Shown piece by piece: positions 1-6,176 of a stretch of 6,176 nt of DNA. How positions within the stretch are numbered: the stretch's first letter is position 1; every line of letters starts with the position of its first letter. This stretch comes from Spirochaetales bacterium (GTDB lineage: Bacteria > Spirochaetota > Spirochaetia > DSM-27196 > SLST01), in assembly GCA_007130265.1 (NCBI GenBank), contig SLST01000560.1, positions 1 to 6,176 of the forward strand. Direction: 5' to 3'. The position numbers and the translations under genes are program-made. The notes under the pieces were generated by a model that was given only the letters and a program-made list of their open reading frames with translations, had not been told where the DNA came from and searched no databases.

Positions 1-635
1 CGCAGCTCGACGTCTTCTTCCGGCTCGACATCCTTGGCGCGCTCAGCCTGGGGATGATCCTGCCCATCTTCGCGCTCCTGTTCACCGACATGTTCGACTC
101 CATCTCCACCTTCGTCGGCGTCGCCGAAGTCGGCGGATTCATGGACGAGAAGACCAACGAGCCGCAGAACGTCGGCCGGGCGCTGCTCGTCGACGCGATC
201 GGCACGACCGCGAGCGGCCTGTTCGGCACGTCGAGCGCGACGACGTACATTGAAAGCGCGGCGGGCGTCGAGGAAGGCGGACGAACCGGTCTGACCGCGG
301 TCGTGGCGGGCCTCCTCTTCCTGCCGTTCATGTTCATCTCGCCGCTTCTCTCGTTCATCCCTGCGGTCGCGACCGCGCCCGTGCTCGTACTCGTAGGCAT
401 CTTCATGGTGAAGCCGCTCATGAAGATCGACTGGAGCAACTTCGAGGACGCGATTCCCGCGTTCCTCGCGCTTATCCTCATCCCGCTCACCTACAGCATC
501 ACGCAGGGCATCGTCTGGGGATTCCTCAGCTACACGGTGCTCAAGGTCTTCAACGGCAAGGCGAAGGAGATCTCGCTGACCCTCTGGATCATCGACGTCT
601 TCGCCATCGTCTCACTGATCATCGACGCCGCGTAG
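1..635 (+). CDS. NCS2-family purine permease (AzgA/PbuG/PbuO type), 3' part only
   Basis: This is an inner-membrane transporter of the nucleobase-cation symporter-2 group, whose AzgA/PbuG/PbuO branch takes up adenine, guanine or hypoxanthine with protons. The frame is open from the left edge (first full codon at position 3), so the true start and roughly the first half of the usual 430-480 residues are missing; the ATG at 54 is internal. About 210 residues are visible. The family's two substrate-site motifs are present: FTDMFDSIST at visible residues 27-36, and GTSSATTYIESAAG around 75-88 with Glu84-Ser85, followed by EEGGRTGLTAV. Five hydrophobic segments follow, at about residues 98-120, 122-137, 151-167, 169-183 and 191-208. 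The segments near the end include the family-typical AIPAFL and PLTYSI stretches. The protein ends at TAG 633-635. The exact purine cannot be read from the sequence. Family assignment is very secure. Confidence 0.95.
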   Translation, partial: QLDVFFRLDILGALSLGMILPIFALLFTDMFDSISTFVGVAEVGGFMDEKTNEPQNVGRALLVDAIGTTASGLFGTSSATTYIESAAGVEEGGRTGLTAVVAGLLFLPFMFISPLLSFIPAVATAPVLVLVGIFMVKPLMKIDWSNFEDAIPAFLALILIPLTYSITQGIVWGFLSYTVLKVFNGKAKEISLTLWIIDVFAIVSLIIDAA

Positions 636-644
636 GCGTCCCAG

Positions 645-677
645 GCACCGGCGGCCGCAAGGCCGCCGGGTCGGTGC
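645..677 (+). terminator. GC-rich GNRA-capped hairpin between permease and oxidoreductase genes
   Basis: A perfect 9-bp stem (CCGGCGGCC at 648-656 with GGCCGCCGG at 661-669) closes a GCAA tetraloop at 657-660. An alternative fold keeps the inner 6 bp and adds GCACCG (645-650) pairing with CGGTGC (672-677) across a 5-base bulge. The hairpin begins ten bases after the permease stop codon, which suits a transcription terminator or a 3'-end stabilising structure. There is no U-run after it, so it is not a classical intrinsic terminator. It could instead be an attenuating structure in the leader of the next gene, whose ATG is 13 bases past the outer arm. The fold is seen directly; the role is inferred. 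Confidence 0.45.
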
Positions 678-690
678 GAACGGACAGCCC

Positions 691-3600
691 ATGAGCGAGC
701 AGGAGATCAACCGATTTCTGGATACCGACGTGCTGGTCGTCGGGCCGACGCTGCACGGTGCGGCTGCCGCACTCGCCGCCGCCGCCGCGGGTCGCGACAC
801 CGCCCTCGTGATGAGAACCACCTCACCGGCGGCGGAGATCGGCTCGTCGATGGGCGCCTGGCTCACGGCGACGGAAATCGACCTGCTGCCGGAGGCGCTG
901 CGCGCGGCGCTGCTCGAGGGCGCCGACGATGCAGTCGACTTCGCCGGCGATGAAGTGATCCTCCTCGATCAGCGACGGGCGCTGATCGCACTCGAAGGCC
1001 TGCTCCTCGACGCGGGCGTTCGTCTCTTCTACGATGCCCACCCGGTCGGGCTGCTGGTGCGCCCGGACCGATCACACGGAGGCGACGGCGGGGCGGAGGC
1101 CGGGCACGCCGGCGGGGCGCTCTTCGGCGGCAAGCCCGGGTGCGCCGCGGCGACCGCGACGGTGGTCCTCGACTGCACCGTTGACGCGGCACTCGCCCGG
1201 GCAAGCGGCCTCGCGGCGATCCGTTCCGGCGAAGTGGACTACAGTGCCTGCTTCCTCACCGACGCGGACCGGTGGCGACGCGACGAGTTCGCCCCGGGAG
1301 TCACCGTGACGCATCGCGGTCCCCTCGCGGAGTTCCGGTTCCGCTCGCCGGACGACGCGGCAGCCGCCGGCGCGGCGCTTCGCCGGACGATCATAGCCCG
1401 GATAGCCTCCTGGAACCGCGCGCAGCCTGACGCCGGATTTCGGATCGAGCGGGCCGCCGACGAGCTTCTGTGCGTGCCGCGCTCGAGCCGGCCCGCGGAG
1501 AGCCCCGGCGGACCGGTCGACGGGTTCCACGTGATCGGACCGTTCAGCGCGCAGGGCGTGACCGGCTCGACCGCCCCGGAGGACACCCCTGCCGGCGGAC
1601 GACCCGGCTACCTCGACTGCCGAACGGTCTACGTGCCGGTTGCGGAGCGCCTCGCGGCAGGTCTCTGCGCCGTGGATGCTCCCGCGCCGACCGACCCCGC
1701 CTCGCGGCGCCGCGGTCGGGGCGCACTCGTGCTCCTGCAGCCCCGCAGCGCACCCGAGGACCGCCTCACGGAGACTGTCTCGCTCGCCGACCCGTCCTTC
1801 GACGAGCCGAAGGCGGATCGGATCGTGGTCGATCTGCCCCCTCTTCCGGTCACCGGATCGGTCGACACGGTAGTCGCCGGCGGAGGAACCTCCGGCGCGA
1901 GCGCGGCTATCCAGGCGGGCCGAATGGGCGTGGAGACGCTCTGCCTCGAGAAGCACTCGGACGTGGGCGGAGTCTCGACGATCGGCGGGGTCCCGGCGTA
2001 CTGGTACGGGCGCCGAACACCCTTCTTCCGGCGCTTTCACATGGAGCTCAAGGAGCGTGTGCGCACCCGTGAGGTGCCGGTCGCTTTCGCCCTGCTCGAG
2101 ATGATCGACGAGTCGGGCTCGAAGATCGCCTTCCGCGCGCCGGTCGTGGGGGTCGCCGCCGGCGGCGGGCGGCTCACCTACCTCGTGTACGCGTCGCCGG
2201 ACGGTCTTGCGGCGATGAAGGCGCACTCCTTCGTAGACGCGTCCGGCGACGGAGACCTCGCCGCCTACGCGGGCGCCGGCTACACCTACGGCGCCGAGCG
2301 CGACGAGATCACCTACTGGTGCTCCTTCGGCTCGTTCCACCGCGGGAGGGACGAAGCGAGCCGGCAGTACATGTCGGTCGTCGATACGCGCAGCTTCCAT
2401 GACATCTCGCGCGGCATCGTCGCCGGGCGTAGGATGAGCGGCGTCTCCGGCGAAGGCAGGTACGTCCAGCACTATCTTGCGCTGCGCGAGTCGCGCCACA
2501 TCCTCGGGCGTGCCCGTGTGACCTATCACGATGTCATGATGGAGCGGGCGTTCCCGGATGCGGTGATGTGCTGCAAATCGAACATCGACATAAAGGGGGT
2601 CGCCTCGAGCCGTGCGGCGCTGTGCGGGTACGTGGAGCGCAGCTTCCACGAGAACTACGAGGTGAGCATTCCCTTCGGCGCGCTCGTGCCGCGCGACCTG
2701 GAGAACCTCGTCGTGATCGGCAAGGCGTACTCCATCAGCCATGACGGGCTCGCGATGGCGCGCATGCAGCCGGACATGATGAGTCTCGGCGCGGTCGCGG
2801 CGGTTGCGTGCCGGGCAGCCGGCCAAAGGGGCACGGAAGCTCCGCCTCGATTCGACACCATCGACGTCGACTCGCTGCAGGACCGGCTCATCAACATGGG
2901 CGCGCTGCTTCCGGGAGACCTGCCGCACGGCGCGCTCGACGAGCGCGTGCCCCCCGACGACGAGGGCCTCGCCGAGCTCATCGAACGGTTCACGGTCAAG
3001 CCGGTCGAGTCGTCCGAGTGGGCGAGGGTCTTCGCCCGGGCCGACGCTGCACCTCCGGTGCTCGACGCAACGGACGTGATCACGATCCCGTCGCTGCGCT
3101 CGCAGGTGGACCGTATCGCCGCGGCGCTCGGTGATGGACGCGGCACCGACCGGCTTCTCGAGCGGCTCGACTCGCTTCTCGAGGCCGACAAGCTGCCGGA
3201 CACCGGAGCGCTCGAGCGCCGGCACGACGTACCGGACCACGGCTTTGCGCCGGAGCCGGTCTACCTCATCAACGCCGTCGCGTGGACGCTCGACCCACGG
3301 CTCGTCGCACGACTCGAGAGGGTTGCGGCGCTCATCACGATCGACCCGTCGGTCTCAGACCACCGCTTCTCCTACGTCCACAGCATCGCGTACGCGGCGG
3401 AGATCCTCGGGACGCCTGAGGCCGGTGCGGTCGCCGCTTCGCTCCTCTCTCCGCTCATCACGGATCGGCGGCTCTCGGGTGCCGACCCGCGGCCGACGGC
3501 CGACTACGTAGGCGAACGGTGGGCCTATCTCGGGCTCTGTCTCGCGCGCGCCGCGGCGCGCTGCGGGTTGCGATCCGGCTACGAGGAGCTTGCGCGCTAC

Positions 3601-3765
3601 GTGGGAGAACTCCGACTCTACCTCGCGCGTAGCGCGCGACGGGAGCTCGTCGGCCTTCTCGAAGCCGACCACGGGTACGACGTCGGCGCCTGGCTGAAGG
3701 TGATCGAGGGACTGTCGGGCAGAGGCCCCCTTCGGCCCCGACCGTACCGCACGGCCCACGACTGA
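691..3765 (+). CDS. Large FAD-dependent oxidoreductase (FAD_oxidored/PF12831-like), tandem flavoprotein halves with helical C-terminal region
   Basis: This is a predicted cytoplasmic flavoenzyme of 1024 residues with no signal peptide; the substrate is unknown. The catalytic half is about residues 389-712. It has an FAD Rossmann motif GGGTSG (Gly397, Gly399, Gly402), the ribose-binding acid Glu420, VGGVSTIGG at 425-433, and the second FAD motif DASGDGD at 516-522. It then has RESRHILGR at 599-607, FPDAV and IDIKG near 621-636, and the closing IPFGALVPRDLENLVVIGKA at 660-679. That order is characteristic of the FAD_oxidored family. Residues 13-370 look like a degenerate copy of the same fold, lacking these FAD-contact residues. 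Residues 713-1024 are helical, Leu/Arg/Ala-rich and unrecognised; DVDSLQDRL at 725-733 is the usual segment after the flavin domain. At 1024 residues it is clearly longer than the roughly 450-700 residues I expect for the family. ATG 691 is chosen because it is the only start between the upstream in-frame stop (616-618) and the first Rossmann strand, although its ribosome site is weak (GGA at 682-684). It lies 55 bases after the permease gene, on the same strand. Confidence 0.9.
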   Translation: MSEQEINRFLDTDVLVVGPTLHGAAAALAAAAAGRDTALVMRTTSPAAEIGSSMGAWLTATEIDLLPEALRAALLEGADDAVDFAGDEVILLDQRRALIALEGLLLDAGVRLFYDAHPVGLLVRPDRSHGGDGGAEAGHAGGALFGGKPGCAAATATVVLDCTVDAALARASGLAAIRSGEVDYSACFLTDADRWRRDEFAPGVTVTHRGPLAEFRFRSPDDAAAAGAALRRTIIARIASWNRAQPDAGFRIERAADELLCVPRSSRPAESPGGPVDGFHVIGPFSAQGVTGSTAPEDTPAGGRPGYLDCRTVYVPVAERLAAGLCAVDAPAPTDPASRRRGRGALVLLQPRSAPEDRLTETVSLADPSFDEPKADRIVVDLPPLPVTGSVDTVVAGGGTSGASAAIQAGRMGVETLCLEKHSDVGGVSTIGGVPAYWYGRRTPFFRRFHMELKERVRTREVPVAFALLEMIDESGSKIAFRAPVVGVAAGGGRLTYLVYASPDGLAAMKAHSFVDASGDGDLAAYAGAGYTYGAERDEITYWCSFGSFHRGRDEASRQYMSVVDTRSFHDISRGIVAGRRMSGVSGEGRYVQHYLALRESRHILGRARVTYHDVMMERAFPDAVMCCKSNIDIKGVASSRAALCGYVERSFHENYEVSIPFGALVPRDLENLVVIGKAYSISHDGLAMARMQPDMMSLGAVAAVACRAAGQRGTEAPPRFDTIDVDSLQDRLINMGALLPGDLPHGALDERVPPDDEGLAELIERFTVKPVESSEWARVFARADAAPPVLDATDVITIPSLRSQVDRIAAALGDGRGTDRLLERLDSLLEADKLPDTGALERRHDVPDHGFAPEPVYLINAVAWTLDPRLVARLERVAALITIDPSVSDHRFSYVHSIAYAAEILGTPEAGAVAASLLSPLITDRRLSGADPRPTADYVGERWAYLGLCLARAAARCGLRSGYEELARYVGELRLYLARSARRELVGLLEADHGYDVGAWLKVIEGLSGRGPLRPRPYRTAHD

Positions 3766-3795
3766 GAATCGACGGGCACCCCGGCGTCGGAGTCG
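3759..3795. terminator. Possible bidirectional terminator between convergent genes
   Basis: The convergent gap of 31 bases carries an imperfect inverted repeat. CGACT at 3759-3763, which overlaps the oxidoreductase stop codon, can pair with AGTCG at 3791-3795. Inside it, CGACG at 3770-3774 pairs with CGTCG at 3785-3789. The arms are short, an internal loop separates them, and neither strand has a U-run. The position, where both transcripts must end, is the main argument for a terminator. In sequence this GC-rich, such arms can also arise by chance. Confidence 0.25.
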
Positions 3796-3796
3796 C

Positions 3797-6176
3797 CTAC
3801 CCCGCCATTCTGCGGTGTCGCTCCTTCGCGGTGATGATCAGCATCTGGAGCCGGTTCTCTACGTTCGCGAAACTCGTGTCCGGATCGTAGTCCAGCGGCA
3901 GGATCTGGATGTCGGGTCTCTCCTGTTTGATCGCCTTCACGAGGCCCCTGCCCGTGATGTGGTTGGGCAGGCACCCGAACGGCTGCAGAATGAGGAACGA
4001 GCTCACCCCCTGATCGGACTGGTGGAGGATCTCGGCCGGGATCATCCAGCCTTCCCCACTTGTCAGGGTGCGATCGACCATCGAGTGAACACGGTCGGCC
4101 ATAGAGGCGAGTGAGGGCGTTGGTTCGTAGAGAGGGTGCCGACGTTTCTCCTGGTCTACGCGGTGCAGCACGTGCCGGATGAAACGCTCGGTTACGCGCG
4201 TGACGAACATCTCCATGGCGGGGAAGCTGACATGATACTTTTCGCGCTGGTCGATCTTCAGAAGGATATCGCGGTGCATGATGGTGAACAGATCGGGCAT
4301 TGCGACCTCCATGCCGTTCTGCTCGAGGTATCGTTCGATTCTGCCGTTGGCCTCCGAATGGAAATTCAGCAGAAACTCTCCGATCACGAAGACCCTGGGC
4401 CTGCGGCGCGAACGGTCGAGCTCGTGGGCCACGAACCGGTCGACCGAAGTCCTGAATGCCCGGAACGCGGCGCCTACTCCCCGGTCGAATCCGACGTCGA
4501 TATCGTGGAGACACTCGTTGAAGAGCTGGTCCGTACTGCCCGGATGCCGCTCGTAGGGCCGGCTCTTGCGACGCAGATCCTCGAGCGCGTCGACCATCAC
4601 GAGGCCCCAGAGCATACGGTACTCGAAGAGCGCACTCATCTTGAACCCGGGATGAAGCCCACGGAAGTCCTCGTCCGTCGTGATGATGGGAATCTCGGGG
4701 TACCCGGCTGCATCGAGCGCACTGCGGGCCATCATCGCATATTGGGCGAGCCGGCAGTCGCACTGACTCTTCGCGAGCGCGAGAACGCTTTGGTCCGGGT
4801 CGCACAGACCGTCCTCGAGCGCGGCAAGCATCTCACCGATGTTGATCTGCGCCGGATAGCACATATCGTTGTGGACGTACCGCTTTCCGAGACGAGCCGC
4901 TCGCGCACCGGCCATTGGCAAGGGCCGCGTCGAGAAGCCGTCGTTTCGCAGAGCGGCGCTGGCGATGACGGAGAACGCTTCGCTGACGTTCGGGATGAAG
5001 AGCGTTCGCGTCTTCTTGTGTTTCCTCGTCCAGGGCACGGCGTACGGCGCCGGAAACCTGATCTCCTGCTTCGGAGCCAGACGTCGGCGGCGGACGGAGA
5101 CCGTCTCAAGGAACGACTGCACGCGGATAGTGAGCGGTCCGGTGATGTCACTCTCGTCGACCTTGAGCGTGAGCGGCGCCTTTCCGCCGTGGGCGAGCAG
5201 TCTGGACACCTCATCGCCTATGACCGCGTCGTGTCCGCAGCCGAAGCTCACCACGTGGACGAACTCGAGACGCGGGTCGTGCGCTGTGACGAGGGCGGCG
5301 GCGAACATGCGCACGTGGTAGTTGACGGTGAGCTCGGCCCTCACGGGCGTGAGGTCAACACAGTCGAGATCGGGAAGCGCCTCGAGCGGTATCACTTTCA
5401 CGCCGCGCCGCAGAAATTGCTCGGGCAGGTCGTGGTTCACCAGCGGATCGGTGTGGTACGGCCTGCCGGCAACGACGACGGCGTACTCATCGTCGCGTAG
5501 AGAGTCGAGCAGCTCCTGACCGGCTCTCTGGAGCGCGGCGGCCTGTTCGGACTGTACACGGTCGGCCTCCTCGACCGCCTGAACGACCGCTCGGCGAGGC
5601 AGACCGAATGTCGCAGCCGCCCACTCCACGAGCGACTCGATCTTCGCACGCTGGTCGACCCAGTGAAAGACCGGCGTGTCGGTCGGAATGCCCTGGAGCT
5701 CCGGGTCGTCCGCGATCTTGAGGACGGCCGGATACCCTTTGAGGACGGCACAGGCGTGATTGCTGCATGCCACAGGATTCTCCGGGATCATGCGGTTCAT
5801 GATGGGCATGAAGATTCTGTCGGGTGTCAGGCCGACAAGAGCCTTCAGATGGCCATGGCTGAGCTTGGCAGGGAAACAGACGGTGTCGGACGGTACCGAC
5901 GCCAGGCCCTCTTCGTAGACCCGCATACTGCTTGCCGGGGATACCACCGTGCGGAACCCGAGAGCCGCGAAGAAGGCGCGCCAGAACGGGAGCGTGCTCC
6001 ACATTTCGAGCGCACGAGGGAGCCCGATCGTCATGCTCTTGGGAGGGCTCACCTCGGCCACCTGCGGGTCGCGCAGGAGCAGCTTCCGCCGGAGATCGAA
6101 CAGGTCGACACGCCCGAGCTGCACGGCACGGATCTCCTGCAGTCGCGCGCGCGTAACCGGGTCGCCCGGATCCTGC
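3797..6176 (-). CDS. Acyl-CoA dehydratase activase-related protein (DUF2229 + HgdB/D-like region), 5' end cut by window edge
   Basis: This belongs to the 2-hydroxyacyl-CoA dehydratase/benzoyl-CoA reductase activator superfamily. Family members of this type are oxygen-sensitive iron-sulfur proteins linked to ATP-driven low-potential electron transfer; the partner here is unknown. The frame runs past the GTG at 6124-6122 to the right edge without a stop, so that GTG is probably not the start. Numbering from it, residues 31-345 match DUF2229 (PF09989): GLPRALEMW (34-42), SDTVCFPAKLSHGHL with Cys83, VVVAGRPYHTDP (216-227), and SFGCGHDAV with Cys296. Residues 371-775 repeat the scheme: YVHNDMCYPA with Cys422, SQCDCRLAQY with Cys455/Cys457, FVIGEFLLNF (579-588), and GEGWMIPAEI followed by LQPFGCLPNHI with Cys718. 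No ATP-binding activase domain is visible. LFDLRRKLLL at 8-17 resembles the linker that follows the activase domains in long fused homologues of about 1400 residues, so those domains probably lie beyond the edge. The stop is TAG (3799-3797, minus strand). It is convergent with the oxidoreductase gene. Confidence 0.93.
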   Translation of the reverse strand, partial: QDPGDPVTRARLQEIRAVQLGRVDLFDLRRKLLLRDPQVAEVSPPKSMTIGLPRALEMWSTLPFWRAFFAALGFRTVVSPASSMRVYEEGLASVPSDTVCFPAKLSHGHLKALVGLTPDRIFMPIMNRMIPENPVACSNHACAVLKGYPAVLKIADDPELQGIPTDTPVFHWVDQRAKIESLVEWAAATFGLPRRAVVQAVEEADRVQSEQAAALQRAGQELLDSLRDDEYAVVVAGRPYHTDPLVNHDLPEQFLRRGVKVIPLEALPDLDCVDLTPVRAELTVNYHVRMFAAALVTAHDPRLEFVHVVSFGCGHDAVIGDEVSRLLAHGGKAPLTLKVDESDITGPLTIRVQSFLETVSVRRRRLAPKQEIRFPAPYAVPWTRKHKKTRTLFIPNVSEAFSVIASAALRNDGFSTRPLPMAGARAARLGKRYVHNDMCYPAQINIGEMLAALEDGLCDPDQSVLALAKSQCDCRLAQYAMMARSALDAAGYPEIPIITTDEDFRGLHPGFKMSALFEYRMLWGLVMVDALEDLRRKSRPYERHPGSTDQLFNECLHDIDVGFDRGVGAAFRAFRTSVDRFVAHELDRSRRRPRVFVIGEFLLNFHSEANGRIERYLEQNGMEVAMPDLFTIMHRDILLKIDQREKYHVSFPAMEMFVTRVTERFIRHVLHRVDQEKRRHPLYEPTPSLASMADRVHSMVDRTLTSGEGWMIPAEILHQSDQGVSSFLILQPFGCLPNHITGRGLVKAIKQERPDIQILPLDYDPDTSFANVENRLQMLIITAKERHRRMAG

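Noticed and set aside
763..791. GCC-rich trinucleotide run
   Set aside because: It encodes the alanine-rich first Rossmann helix of the oxidoreductase and is not an independent repeat element.
1072..3240. Long 722-codon open frame antisense to the oxidoreductase
   Set aside because: Arg/His-rich composition with no recognisable domain. It lies wholly opposite a gene with clear family motifs and is explained by GC-biased codons that leave the antisense frame free of stops.
3624..3638. Palindrome CGCGCG-TAG-CGCGCG
   Set aside because: It lies inside the oxidoreductase coding sequence over Ala/Arg/Ser codons; this is expected by chance at this base composition.
3618..4805. 395-codon minus-strand open frame spanning the convergent gap
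   Set aside because: It overlaps the real minus-strand gene in another frame and the end of the oxidoreductase gene, with Arg/Pro/Gly-rich shadow composition and no family signature.
4136..5500. 454-codon open frame on the plus strand opposite the activase-related gene
   Set aside because: No recognisable motifs and an odd charged, His/Glu/Arg-rich composition. The minus-strand frame carries unmistakable family motifs over the same bases.
6122..6124. GTG as the start of the activase-related gene
   Set aside because: The frame stays open upstream to the edge with plausible coding sequence, and homologues extend further N-terminally.

Overview
This is a GC-rich window with dense coding and the strong third-position G/C bias expected of a high-GC bacterium. 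It holds three protein genes and almost no intergenic space. The oxygen-sensitive type of radical-dehydratase activase on the minus strand points to an anaerobic or facultatively anaerobic lifestyle. I cannot fix the phylum from the sequence. High-GC anaerobes such as spirochaetes, Coriobacteriia-like actinobacteria or deltaproteobacteria would all fit.

Layout: (1) Positions 1-635, plus strand, hold the 3' part of an NCS2-type purine permease (AzgA/PbuG/PbuO group), cut by the left edge. (2) Positions 636-690 are a short gap with a strong GC hairpin capped by a GCAA tetraloop. (3) Positions 691-3765, plus strand, hold a large FAD-dependent oxidoreductase of 1024 residues. It has two tandem flavoprotein-like halves followed by a helical C-terminal region of about 310 residues that I do not recognise. 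The N-terminal half has lost the key FAD-binding residues; the second half keeps them. (4) Positions 3766-3796 are a 31-base convergent gap with an imperfect inverted repeat. (5) Positions 3797-6176, minus strand, hold the C-terminal 793 or so residues of an acyl-CoA dehydratase activase-related protein (DUF2229 plus HgdB/D-like region), cut by the right edge. It is probably the tail of the long fused form, whose ATPase activase domains would lie beyond the window.

The permease and the oxidoreductase are co-directional, but the hairpin between them may separate their transcripts. The activase is convergent and need not work with them. Nothing in the window proves a shared pathway. I see no mobile element, CRISPR array, tRNA or rRNA. 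The main points of interest are that both large proteins look internally duplicated, that the oxidoreductase has an apparent pseudo-flavoprotein half, and that its C-terminal region is unassigned.
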